NCBI GenBank assembly: GCA_017448965.1
Contig: JAFSKK010000007.1
Location: forward strand, 49,193-113,192
DNA: 64,000 bases
Origin: Bacteroidaceae bacterium
GTDB lineage: Bacteria; Bacteroidota; Bacteroidia; Bacteroidales; Bacteroidaceae
Direction of reading: 5' to 3'
Below the pieces are notes generated by a model, which saw only the letters and a list, made by a program, of their open reading frames with translations, did not search any database and was not told the DNA's origin. How positions within the stretch are numbered: the first letter of the stretch is position 1; each line of letters begins with the position of its first letter. Below, in pieces: positions 18,531-29,000 of this stretch. Made by a program: the position numbers and the translations under genes.

Positions 18531-20447
18531 ATGAATAAAAATATAAAAAACACGCTCCGCATCGGAATCATTGCTGCCGCCAGTGCAGCAGCAATGGTTT
18601 CATGCTCGGACACGTGGGATGACCACTACAATGGTGGCTCATCATCGCTCTCCTTTAACGGAACGACGATGCAGGCTCTTGAAAAGATGGCTCCCGATTT
18701 TGCCAAGGTGGTGAAATTATACGGTTACGACCGTGAACTCTCTTCTGAGAATATTTACACCATTTGGGCACCGGCTGATGGCTCGTTCAATCTCTCTGAT
18801 TATGCAGATGTGCAAGTTGTGGACGGACAAACAGTGTTGACGAAAAAGGAAGGTGCTGACGAAGTGCTTGACCATTTCATCAAGAACCATGTAGCACGAT
18901 ATGCCATCTCTCAAGACGGAACCGACAAGGAAGTGAAAATGATGAGTAAGAAGATTGAAACCATGACGGGTGACGGAACGGGTGACGGAACGGGTGAAGG
19001 CACCTTTGGCGAGAGAACCATCACGAAGTCGAACATGTCATGCACGAATGGTGTGCTGCACCTGATCGATGGTGAGGTGCCCTACAGGTACAACATCTTT
19101 GAGAAAATCAAGTCGCTCTATAATCCCGAGACGGATGATGTATCGCTCTATGCTTTTTTGAAGATCTATGACAATGACTCGCTGGATGAGAACAAGTCGG
19201 TGAGCAACGGTGTGGACGAGTATGGCAATACGGTTTGGGAGGATAGTGTTGTGATTCGCAACAACACCGTGTTGAGAAATGTGGATGCCCTTGTCTATGA
19301 GGAAGACTCCAGTTACATCGCGATTCTTCCTTCTACAGAGGCTTACAAGAAGAGACTTGCAATTGCCAAGCGCCTGTTGGACTACAATCCTCATGAGAAC
19401 ACGAAGAATCCTGATTATAAGAGTGATAGATACGCTAATATGTGCGATTCGCTCCAGGATTACCATGCCAATATGTTTGTCATGACAGACTTGTTCTTCA
19501 ACAAGTATGCCAATGAGCATTGGCAGGACTCGTTGAAATCGACCAATTACTCGTCTCTCAACTGGCCTTACAACCTCTATTATGCCAAAGAGCCGATGAT
19601 GGGTCTTCATCCTGATAAAGAGGTGAATGACATCTTGAGTAAGATGGGCGATCCTGTACAATGTTCGAACGGTGATCTTTATCTCGTGGATGAGTATCCC
19701 ATGAGTGTGACGGAGCAGTTCTTCAAGAAACAGACGGTGATAACTTCAGACCTCACACTGGACCAGACTACGGGTTCGGATGGTAAATCAACACTTTACA
19801 CGAAGAATATCGGTACCACGTCTATCTTGAGAGGAACACTCTATGACTATCTGTGTGACACCATCTGGAATGAATCGCGTGAGAATCCGCAGATTGTCCG
19901 GATAGACTCCACTTTCCTCGGAACGCGTGATTACTACTTCTTTGATGTGCCAGAACTGGGAAATACCCAGCCCGCAGTTGCTTTCGGTTTGGAAAACATC
20001 TTGTCGGGTACGTATGACCTGTATCTCGTCACCTGTCCTATTTGGGCCAAGACGGGTTTCAAAAACGGAGTGTCTTACAAAGATGACCCTCGCCCATACC
20101 GTTTTTATGTCAACATCTATGAACGTATGGATAACAATGCGTTTGTGGGCAGTCCTACTCGTTTGACTCCTCCAGAGGATGCCATAGTAATCGAAAAACA
20201 AGGTAACTACTTTATCACAAATTGTCAAAATAAGATTGATACGCTTCACTTGGGCGAATATACCTTCAAGCATAGCTACTACAATATTAAAGGTGATGAT
20301 GGGGTAGGTGCCATTATCCAGTTCGATGTTAAGGTCGGTAACGGAGAAAAAACGAAATATTCGCGTGAGATGCTCATCAGCAGCATTATCCTGAAGCCGA
20401 AGTTTGATGCGACGGAAGAAGATGCTGAGGAAGGAGAACAAGAATAA
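18531..20447 (+). CDS. Fasciclin (FAS1) domain lipoprotein with Gly-Asp/Thr repeat
   Basis: A 638-residue predicted lipoprotein. The lipobox is MVSCSD (cysteine at about residue 25). A FAS1-like domain (about 45-190) includes NIYTIWAPADGSFNLSDY and closes with TNGVLHLIDGEVPYRYNIFE. It is interrupted by a short glycine/threonine repeat (TGDGTGDGTGEGTFG), encoded by a 12-nt repeat near 18968-19000, likely a flexible loop that may vary in copy number. The C-terminal half resembles the beta-rich part of the preceding gene (ENILSGTYDLYLVTCPIWAK compared with PAGDYELRLFTC), so the two genes probably arose by duplication. It ends 23 bp before the second SusC homologue. Confidence 0.8.
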   Translation: MNKNIKNTLRIGIIAAASAAAMVSCSDTWDDHYNGGSSSLSFNGTTMQALEKMAPDFAKVVKLYGYDRELSSENIYTIWAPADGSFNLSDYADVQVVDGQTVLTKKEGADEVLDHFIKNHVARYAISQDGTDKEVKMMSKKIETMTGDGTGDGTGEGTFGERTITKSNMSCTNGVLHLIDGEVPYRYNIFEKIKSLYNPETDDVSLYAFLKIYDNDSLDENKSVSNGVDEYGNTVWEDSVVIRNNTVLRNVDALVYEEDSSYIAILPSTEAYKKRLAIAKRLLDYNPHENTKNPDYKSDRYANMCDSLQDYHANMFVMTDLFFNKYANEHWQDSLKSTNYSSLNWPYNLYYAKEPMMGLHPDKEVNDILSKMGDPVQCSNGDLYLVDEYPMSVTEQFFKKQTVITSDLTLDQTTGSDGKSTLYTKNIGTTSILRGTLYDYLCDTIWNESRENPQIVRIDSTFLGTRDYYFFDVPELGNTQPAVAFGLENILSGTYDLYLVTCPIWAKTGFKNGVSYKDDPRPYRFYVNIYERMDNNAFVGSPTRLTPPEDAIVIEKQGNYFITNCQNKIDTLHLGEYTFKHSYYNIKGDDGVGAIIQFDVKVGNGEKTKYSREMLISSIILKPKFDATEEDAEEGEQE

Positions 20448-20470
20448 TATGACAATAAATATTGATACTA

Positions 20471-23400
20471 ATGGAAATTATGCAATCATATATTAGTTCA
20501 AATATACTGCGCACCTGTAAGTACGGGTTCGCGGCAATCGGATTCTTGCTGGGAACACTTCCTGTGGCAGCACAAGATGAGGCTGAATCTCAAGAGACCA
20601 CCGAAGAGGTGTCTGCACCAAGAAGACCTGTGAAACCAGTCAAGAAATATCCGACGATTGATGTGAAAGGAAAAGTGGTGGATGCTGCTACAGGCGAGCC
20701 GCTTTCCGGTGCACAGATTCAAGCATATAACAACCGTAACTACACAGCCATGGCCGATGAGAACGGTGAGTTCACTATCAGTGTGCCCAAGTTTGTCACA
20801 TCGCTTTCTGTGCATTTGGAAGGCTACAATCTGAATCAGATATCGCTGAACGGTAGAACGGAGGGTGTGGAGATTCAACTCTACTCTGAGGTCTATCTGA
20901 ACGATTACAAGGTGAAGACTGCTGCCACGAAGACGGTTGATGCGGCTGGTTTTGAACAATCGACGGCCATTACTGTTGATCAGGAAATCCAGAATCGCTT
21001 GGGGGCTGACGTGCGCGGCATCCAGCGTTCAGCCAACCCAGGTCAAGGCATTGCCATGTTCATCAACGGCTACAACTCTTTGAACTCAAACGCCATGCCA
21101 CTCATCATTTTGGACGGTGTGGTGTATGACCAGATGTATGAGGAAGGCAAGATGCTGCACACGGGTTACTTCAACAATCTGCTCCAGTCCATCAATATGG
21201 AGGACATCGAGTCGTTTGAAGTGATGAAGAATGGTACGGCCATCTATGGTGCCAAGGCTGCGAATGGCGTGATTATCATCAAGACCAAGCGCTGCCACTC
21301 GATGGCTACGCGCATCGATGTGAATGCATCGTTCGGTGTGGAACTGCAACCGAAGGAAATCGATGTGATGAACGCTGGTCAATATCGTTCTTACGCATCA
21401 GAGTTGTTGGGCACGACCGACACGAAACTGACGGAGTTCAAGTTCTTGAAGACCGATCCTCAGTACATGTACTATAATATGTATCACAACAACACTGACT
21501 GGAGAGACCAAGTCTATCGTGAGGCCATGACGCAGAATTATGGCATCTCCATTCAGGGTGGTGATGATATCGCTCAGTACAACCTCTCGGTAGGCTATAT
21601 GGACGCGAAGTCAACATTGAAGCGTAATGATATGCAGCGTTTCAACATCCGCTTCAACACAGACATCGTGCTGAACAAGTGGTTCACGACTAAGTTTGAC
21701 GCCAGTTACACCAATGTGACCCGCGACCTGCGCAGCGATGGTCTGGAATCGTCATTTGACCTCCAGTCGTTGGCTGCCCCAGGTTTCCTGGCCTATGCCA
21801 AGGCACCATTCTTGAGCCCTTATGACTTCACTCTGGAGAGACAAGGACGCTCGCATGTTACATCGTTCATTGCGGATGCGGATGACTATCTCGATGAGGT
21901 GCTGGGTGGCAAGGGTAGCCTTGCGAATCCAAAGGCCATCCTTGAGAATGGTGAGGCTAAGAACAAGAACCACACGGACTGCACCATGATCAACATCACG
22001 GTGGCTCCACGTTGGCAACCTCTCCCGAACTTTGGCATCACCGAGCGTTTTGCCTACACGATGCAGTCGTTCGACGAAGGTTACTTTACTCCAATCATTG
22101 GTATGCCTTCCTACAGGGAAGAAGGTACAACTGCGCAGACTGAAAACAAGAAGTGGTCGCTTTATACGAAACACAATGCCATCTTCTCTGACACACAGGC
22201 AGACTGGACGCTTCCTCTTGGCGCTCATCGTGTGGACATCTTTGGTGGTATCCGTTTCTTGAGCGATTCTTTCACTTCATCTTATCTGATTGCCGATAAT
22301 ACAGGTAACGACAAGACACCTAACACGGCCAGTGACACGAAGCGTCGTTATGGTTCCGACACCAGCTGGAAGTCGCTTGATTACTATGCAAATGTGGACT
22401 ATAACTACATGGAGAAGTATTATGTGACAGGCCAATTCTCTCTGGGCACCTCTTCCCGTTTCGGTAAGGATGTGGATGCTGGTCTCAAGATGTTTGGCGT
22501 GGCATGGGGCTTCTTCCCCTCCATCAATGCTGCATGGGTGATCAGTAACGAAGACTGGTTCCGCACCAACAAGGCGGTGAACATGTTGAAACTGAATGCA
22601 GGATTTGAGTCTGTTGGTAACGATGGCATTGACAATTCAGCCACACTGACTTATCTCTCTTCGGCTGCCTTACTCAACAACCAGGTGACATCCATTGGTC
22701 TCGGCAATATTGGTAACACAAGCCTCCGTTGGGAAACGACCAATCGCTTCAACGTGGGTCTGGAAGGTAACTTCTTGAACAACCGCTTGAATTTGAAGGC
22801 AAACTTCTTCCATGCGAAGACCAGCAACCTGGTTACATTGGGTACACTTGCTTATGTGGCAGGTCTCACCGACTACTACACGAACGATGGTTCGATGACA
22901 AATGTGGGTTATGACTTGGCTTTCAATGCAAAGGTGATTAACAATCCGAACTTCAAGTTCGAGATGGGTGCTTCCTTAGGGCATTACAAGAACAAGCTGA
23001 AGTCTCTCCCACAGGGGCAGCAGCATTTTGACACGGAGATGTATGGTGCCACGATTCGTTCAGAGATTGGTCGTGCAGCAGGCGTCTTCTACGGCTACAA
23101 GACCAACGGTGTGTATAAGAACACAAAAGCAGCTAATGACGCAGACCTTTGTATTGTGGACGAGGCTGGCAACCGTCACCCCTTCAGTGCTGGTGATATG
23201 AGGTTCTTGGATTTGAACAATGATGGCATCATCGGTGATGTTGACGCGAATGGTGACGGTGTTATCAGCGCATCAGAAACCGATAAGACGATTATTGGTG
23301 ACCCCAATCCTGACATTTATGGAAATATCCATTTGAACTTCCACTTTGGTCAGCGCTGGTCGCTGGCTGCCAACTTCAACTATTCGTTGGGCAATGACAT

Positions 23401-23800
23401 CTACAACTATCAGCGTGCCATGCTCGAGTCGGGTTCGATGTTCATCAACCAGACCACAGCACTCAACCGCCGTTGGTCAACGGAAGGTCAGGAGACAGAC
23501 ATCCCACGCATCACTTACGGCGACCCCATGGGCAACAGCCGCTTCTCAGACCGTTGGATTGAAAATGGTTCCTACATGAAGTTGAAGAACATCACACTGT
23601 CTTACAAAGTGCCTGTTCAGAATGAGTACATTCAGGGCATCACCCTTTGGGCTGCTGCCAACAATCTGCTCACGTTCACGAAGTATCTGGGTTCTGACCC
23701 AGAGGTTACTTGCGGAAATGGTGTTCTCATGCAGGGCATCGATGCAGGCTATCTCTCTTCAGGCCGTAGTTTCCACCTCGGTGTAAAGATTAACCTCTAA
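20471..23800 (+). CDS. SusC/RagA-type TonB-dependent outer-membrane transporter (second pair)
   Basis: About 1109 residues from the ATG at 20471; an in-frame TTG at 20462 and an ATG at 20480 are alternatives. A signal peptide (FAAIGFLLGTLPVAAQ) is followed by a proline/lysine linker, then a carboxypeptidase-regulatory-like domain (DVKGKVVDAATGEPLSGAQI). The plug has IQRSANPGQGIAMFINGYNS and the SusC signature FEVMKNGTAIYGAKAANGVI. Near the barrel end there is an acidic turn (DLNNDGIIGDVDANGDGVIS) that could bind calcium. Compared with the first SusC it lacks the canonical DPLVVV spelling and reads AMPLIILDGVVYDQMYEEGK. It pairs with the SusD 16 bp downstream. Confidence 0.95.
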   Translation: MEIMQSYISSNILRTCKYGFAAIGFLLGTLPVAAQDEAESQETTEEVSAPRRPVKPVKKYPTIDVKGKVVDAATGEPLSGAQIQAYNNRNYTAMADENGEFTISVPKFVTSLSVHLEGYNLNQISLNGRTEGVEIQLYSEVYLNDYKVKTAATKTVDAAGFEQSTAITVDQEIQNRLGADVRGIQRSANPGQGIAMFINGYNSLNSNAMPLIILDGVVYDQMYEEGKMLHTGYFNNLLQSINMEDIESFEVMKNGTAIYGAKAANGVIIIKTKRCHSMATRIDVNASFGVELQPKEIDVMNAGQYRSYASELLGTTDTKLTEFKFLKTDPQYMYYNMYHNNTDWRDQVYREAMTQNYGISIQGGDDIAQYNLSVGYMDAKSTLKRNDMQRFNIRFNTDIVLNKWFTTKFDASYTNVTRDLRSDGLESSFDLQSLAAPGFLAYAKAPFLSPYDFTLERQGRSHVTSFIADADDYLDEVLGGKGSLANPKAILENGEAKNKNHTDCTMINITVAPRWQPLPNFGITERFAYTMQSFDEGYFTPIIGMPSYREEGTTAQTENKKWSLYTKHNAIFSDTQADWTLPLGAHRVDIFGGIRFLSDSFTSSYLIADNTGNDKTPNTASDTKRRYGSDTSWKSLDYYANVDYNYMEKYYVTGQFSLGTSSRFGKDVDAGLKMFGVAWGFFPSINAAWVISNEDWFRTNKAVNMLKLNAGFESVGNDGIDNSATLTYLSSAALLNNQVTSIGLGNIGNTSLRWETTNRFNVGLEGNFLNNRLNLKANFFHAKTSNLVTLGTLAYVAGLTDYYTNDGSMTNVGYDLAFNAKVINNPNFKFEMGASLGHYKNKLKSLPQGQQHFDTEMYGATIRSEIGRAAGVFYGYKTNGVYKNTKAANDADLCIVDEAGNRHPFSAGDMRFLDLNNDGIIGDVDANGDGVISASETDKTIIGDPNPDIYGNIHLNFHFGQRWSLAANFNYSLGNDIYNYQRAMLESGSMFINQTTALNRRWSTEGQETDIPRITYGDPMGNSRFSDRWIENGSYMKLKNITLSYKVPVQNEYIQGITLWAAANNLLTFTKYLGSDPEVTCGNGVLMQGIDAGYLSSGRSFHLGVKINL

Positions 23801-23815
23801 TTTGCAAAGACGATC

Positions 23816-25930
23816 ATGAAAGTAAAATCAATCATAGCATGTGGCTTGCTTCTGCTTGGCATCGGGGCAGCCACGACATCCTGCGAGGACATGTTTACGG
23901 CTGACAACAACCTTGTCACTACAGACCTCGCCCCCAAGGATACCTTGTATCAGATGATGGGTATCGTGAAACGTATGCAGAAACTGGCGGACAAAACGGT
24001 GCTTCTTGGCGAAATCCGTGCAGACCTCGTCCAGGTGAATCCTGCTGTTGCATCGACCGACATCCAGCAACTGAACGCCAATAATATCACGACGGGTAAC
24101 GTTTATAATAATCCTGCCGATTACTACGATGTGATCAATAACTGTAACATCTACCTGGCTCATGTGGATTCTCTGCTCAAGTCGCACGGAGAATACTATT
24201 ATGGGAAGGAAATCTGTGCTGCCAAGTGTTTCCGTGCATGGTGCTATTTGGAGTTGGCCAAGATTTATGGTTCCATTCCTGTGCCAGACAAGTTTACGGA
24301 ACCGGTGTTGACAGCCGATGCCGCTGAACGCATTGTGGCTTCGTCCAATAGGGTTGACATGACTGCCATCCTGAATTTCTGTATCAATGATATTCAGCAG
24401 TATGCCACGATGGATGAAAATAATGCCCTTCGTTCTGGCTACGGTGCAACATGGAGCGGCATTTCATACGCCTATATGTTCATTCCTGTGCGTGTGCTTC
24501 TGGCTGAACTTTATTTGTGGCGCGGCACCTGCACGGGTAGCGTGCAAGATTATATGAATGCAGCGGGTATGTACCACGACTACTTCTGTTTCACGAACGA
24601 GGAACATGGTGTCAATAATAATGTCATTGCATGGAGAGATCGTAGTCACATGGTTGGCCTTGATTCTTATGCGGGCATGCGTTTTAGCTTGGGTGGTACA
24701 GATATGGAGCAAGTGGGTGTCATCCCTTGTGACACTTCTTCTTACTATGGCAACACTTCTGACCTCCGCAAGGTGTTCTGCTCGCTTTATTCCAACAACT
24801 ATTATCCTTGGGTGGAGCCTTCTCAGCGTGTGCGTAAGATTTCTGCAGCCCAGGATTACTGCTTCTATCGATATGAGAGTGCCACCAAATGCGATACGCT
24901 TATTTTCTCGAAAGAACCTAATGAATATGAGCGTTCAGAGTATGTGGGTGACTTGCGTTTGACTTCTGTTTACAAGAACACCTCCAATGAGGCCAGTCGA
25001 GAGAATGCCCGTTTGAATGACCAACGAATTGTCATCCGTAAGTGGACGAATGGTAGTATGTCTCTTTCCAATGATACGAAGAACTCCTATGTTCCTTACT
25101 ATCGTATTGCTATCCTGTATCTGCACATGGCAGAGGCGCTCAACCGCGCGGGATTCCCCGAGACTGCTTTTGCAGTGTTGAAATATGGTATGACTTATGA
25201 TGTGCTGAACGATCGTAGCATCATTTCGCAAGATGAGTTTGACCGTCTGTGCCAGATCAAGACGTTTGGTTTCTCGAATACAGAGCCTAAGTATAATAAT
25301 AACAAGGAACTCGCTGATCAGGCGAACAATACGTTTGTGATTTGGAACTCTACGAGGTTTGGTGGTCCAGAGGAGGGTACTGCTCGTAACACGGGAAGTT
25401 GGAAATTGCCAGAGAACTCACCAACGGGGATGCAACTGCAAATCGGTATCCATTCCATTGGTTCTGGTGCTACTGACTTTAACAAAAAATATCGTCTGGA
25501 CGATGATGCCACATTGGCAAATATCAAGCCTTTGAAGGAGTTGCCAGATACAGTCAAGCTCTACCTGAACTCCACGCATGAAGATTCACTCCTTTGGATG
25601 GAGTCTAAGATTCCGTATGATGCGGCAGTGGAAGAGAACAAGGCTATCGCTGAAGAAAATGCCGCTTATTTGGCATCGCCAGAGTTACGCCAGAAGCGTC
25701 AGGCATATGTTGCAAAACTGATTCTTGACGAGGAGGCTTTGGAAGGTATGTTCGAAGGTCTGCGTTTCTACGATCTTATGCGTTATCAGATGCAGGATGG
25801 CAAGTTCTCGGGCTTCTCCAGCACCAGCACGATTACATTGCCTGACTACATCTTGACTACTTATGGAAGCGAGGATGAGAAGGACAACATGACAGGAAAG
25901 CCATGGTTCCTCACGCTCCCATCTCGTTAA
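23816..25930 (+). CDS. SusD/RagB-type surface lipoprotein (second pair)
   Basis: A 704-residue predicted lipoprotein. The lipobox is ATTSCE (cysteine at about residue 23). SusD features include the TPR-like segments KCFRAWCYLELAKIYGSIPV and YRIAILYLHMAEALNRAGFP. The C-terminal region has EALEGMFEGLRFYDLMRYQM, the counterpart of the usual EF.FEG.R.fDL motif. It is longer than typical SusD proteins (about 500-600 residues). It is the last gene of the operon, followed 20 bp later by a strong terminator. Confidence 0.92.
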   Translation: MKVKSIIACGLLLLGIGAATTSCEDMFTADNNLVTTDLAPKDTLYQMMGIVKRMQKLADKTVLLGEIRADLVQVNPAVASTDIQQLNANNITTGNVYNNPADYYDVINNCNIYLAHVDSLLKSHGEYYYGKEICAAKCFRAWCYLELAKIYGSIPVPDKFTEPVLTADAAERIVASSNRVDMTAILNFCINDIQQYATMDENNALRSGYGATWSGISYAYMFIPVRVLLAELYLWRGTCTGSVQDYMNAAGMYHDYFCFTNEEHGVNNNVIAWRDRSHMVGLDSYAGMRFSLGGTDMEQVGVIPCDTSSYYGNTSDLRKVFCSLYSNNYYPWVEPSQRVRKISAAQDYCFYRYESATKCDTLIFSKEPNEYERSEYVGDLRLTSVYKNTSNEASRENARLNDQRIVIRKWTNGSMSLSNDTKNSYVPYYRIAILYLHMAEALNRAGFPETAFAVLKYGMTYDVLNDRSIISQDEFDRLCQIKTFGFSNTEPKYNNNKELADQANNTFVIWNSTRFGGPEEGTARNTGSWKLPENSPTGMQLQIGIHSIGSGATDFNKKYRLDDDATLANIKPLKELPDTVKLYLNSTHEDSLLWMESKIPYDAAVEENKAIAEENAAYLASPELRQKRQAYVAKLILDEEALEGMFEGLRFYDLMRYQMQDGKFSGFSSTSTITLPDYILTTYGSEDEKDNMTGKPWFLTLPSR

Positions 25931-25950
25931 CCGAGAGATGAACTGAAACA

Positions 25951-25989
25951 AAAAGGGGGATGCACCCTCATGAGGTGCATCCCCCTTTT
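25951..25989 (+). terminator. Strong rho-independent terminator of the SusCD operon
   Basis: AAAAGGGGGATGCACC (25951-25966) pairs perfectly with GGTGCATCCCCCTTTT (25974-25989) around a 7-nt loop that can itself partly pair. The stem begins and ends with A and T runs, so it could work in both directions. Confidence 0.95.
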
Positions 25990-26044
25990 ACTTTACCCTA
26001 CCTAACAGGTTCTTTTCTATCTTACCTAACCTAATCTGTACCAA

Positions 26045-29000
26045 ATGTGTAGAATTTGCTTCTTGTTTAGTTTATGGCTCAGTTCTTTGTTGATGTTTGC
26101 CCAGCAGCAACAGTACAAAGGACGGATTGTTGATGCCGAAACAGGTGAGCCGATGGCATACGCCACCTTGTATGTGTCGCCGGGGCATGGTGCACTGACC
26201 AATATTGATGGCGATTATGTACTTTCTGCTCAGCCAACGGACAATGTGCGTATCTCGTTTGTGGGTTATGTCACTCAAGAAGTCACGGCTTCCGCGTTGA
26301 AAGGTGTGCTCAAGATGCAACCTTTGGCACGTAGTCTGAACGAGGTGACTGTGCTTGGAACGGATGCCATATTGATGCGTGTGAAAGATAATCTTCGGCA
26401 CGACTTTTCAAAGAACCAGCAGCGCAAGGCACACTATTTCTGCCGTATGACCTTCTTGAAGGGTGAGCAGACAGAGATGGTGGAAGCCTTTTTGGAAGCA
26501 AAATCTGCTGTGAATCTGCGAGGATTATGTGTGACGAATGGACAGTATTGGGCAAAAGCGCCCGAAGGAAGAGTACAGTCTGAATTGCGGAACACGAATC
26601 TTCATGTCAACTACACATTAGGCCCCATGATTCGAGGCAATGAAGTCTGGAAAGATATCCTTATCGTTCCATTTCCTGACGAGGGTGGTAGTGCCTACAT
26701 CCGCTCTAACTATGAGATGTCGCAAACGACTCTTTCGGGATCCCGTGATCGTACCATTTATGCCATCACGTTGACTCCCAAAGACAAGAAATATATCCGT
26801 CCCATGTTGGGAGGCACGCTTTATGTGGATGCGGAGACTTATCATCTGTTGCGTTTCGATGGTTTCATCTACAACGTGAACGCGACGGCTACCTATGGTG
26901 ACAAGAAGGAAAAGACCCGTCTCGACATCGCCATCAAGATTGACTATCAACGCAAGAACGGTTATACGGAAGTGGCTGATATTTCTTGCACAGCCATCAA
27001 CGAGGATGTGGAGTTCCATACGGTGTTGACCAATGTGGAGGAGTATAACTTGCCGTTCACTTATGGCGAACAGATTGATCGTAATCTCTTGACAGCCATT
27101 GAGCGGGCAGGCAGTAATCCTGAGGTGGAGGGCAAGTATGTCTTTGTCGAGCGCACTGACAGGGAACTGGCTGTGACACAAGAGAGCAGCGATGCTCCTG
27201 TTGATATGGTGACTCAGCGTCAACTTGATGAGGGGGAGCAGTTGTTGCCACAATTAGAGCAACTGACCGACACTGCAGGCGTGCTCTCCTATATCCGTAA
27301 GGCAATGAACTTTGGTCAGGCCTATCCTCAGGAGAAGGTGTACCTGCATCTGGACAATACGGGCTACTTCAAGGGTGAGACCATCTGGTTCAAGGCCTAT
27401 GTGACCCGCACAGATACAGAAGCTCGCACCGACTTGAGCAAGATTCTTTATGTGGAACTGCTCAATCCTTCAGGGGATGTGGTGGAGCGGCGTAAACTGC
27501 CCATCCAGAATGGTGAGGCCTATGGCGACATCAAGGTGGACAGCATCATGACAACGGGATTTTATGAGTTGCGTGCCTTCACTCGCGTCATGACCAATTG
27601 GGGCACTCAGGCTTGCTACTCGCGGATGCTGCCGATTTTCCGTGCTCCGAAACAGGCTGGTGATTATGATAACCCTACGATTGACAGACTTTCTTATCGC
27701 CATCGGTTGAACAACGAGCGACAGACTTCAGCCGAGGAAGGCAATGCGAATATTGTGTCGCTTGAGGAGTCCGCTGGAGCTTCGGGAGAGAAAACGAAGA
27801 GTGCCCGTTCATTCAGTCTTCACTTCTATCCGGAAGGGGGTTCTCTTGTGGAAGGACAGCCTGCCCGTGTGGCATTCAGTGCCGCGAGCAAGGAGGGTGA
27901 GCCCATCACGGTGAGTGGTTATGTGCAGGATGCTGAAGGCAATCGTGTGGCAGACTTTCAGACCCTTCGGGATGGGCGTGGTCTATTCTCTCTGCCTTCT
28001 GTCGGACGAGACTTCAAGGTTGTGGCAAAAGATGCCAATGGTAGCGAGAAAACCTTCCCGTTGCCAACCGTGCAGTCGTCTGGCTGTGCGCTCACGGTGG
28101 ATGCTGTGCGTGATGAACGCCTATCCGTGGATGTCTATTGCACCACGGATGTGGTGGGAAGTAAAGTTGGTTATGTGATGATGCATGGCGGGAAGATTGT
28201 CCGTTGTGACACGCTCACAGCGAAACCTCATGTACAGTTCTTCTTCCATCGTGATTACCTTCCTCGGGGTGTCAACCAGTTGTCTTTCTTCGATGCGGAA
28301 GGACGCATCTTGGCCGAACGTCTCTTCTTTGTCATTCCCCAAGGTGCAGCAACCGATAGCATCATGGTGACCAGTCCCAACGAATACCTCTCTCCTTGTG
28401 GACGGGTGACATTCAATCTTCAGGCGCAACCTAATGCCACACTTTCCTTTGCGGCTGTCGATGCGGCAGGTATGGTGAATGGCAACTATGGCAATATGCG
28501 CACATGGCTATTGCTGGGCAGTGAAGTGAGGGGATACATCCACCACCCAGAGTATTATCTGGAGGCTGACGACGAAGAGCATCGCCGAGCAGCCGACTTG
28601 CTGATGCTGGTGCAGGGTTGGCGTCGTTACGACTGGCAGTTGATGTCGGGTAAGTCCACGTTTGCCAAGTTCCAACCTGTAGAGGATCGTCTCTTGCTTT
28701 ACGGAATGGTGAAGGCTGGCAAGAAAAAACTCGATGTGAGCGGCGTGGATGTGACTGCCTTCTTCTACAATGCACAAGGACAGTCGTTCAACGCAACGAC
28801 GACCACCACAGAACTGGGTCAGTATGGCTTTGCCTTGCCCGACATCAGTGGTGAGTGGACCTTGCAACTGAAAGCCAAGAAAAATGATGTGCCAGAGTCT
28901 TACGTGGTGGGCATTGACCGCAACTTCTCGCCTGCGGCACGTTATGTGTCGGAACAGGAGGCACAGACAATCCCTGTGGATGATGAGCGTGCTTTCCGAT

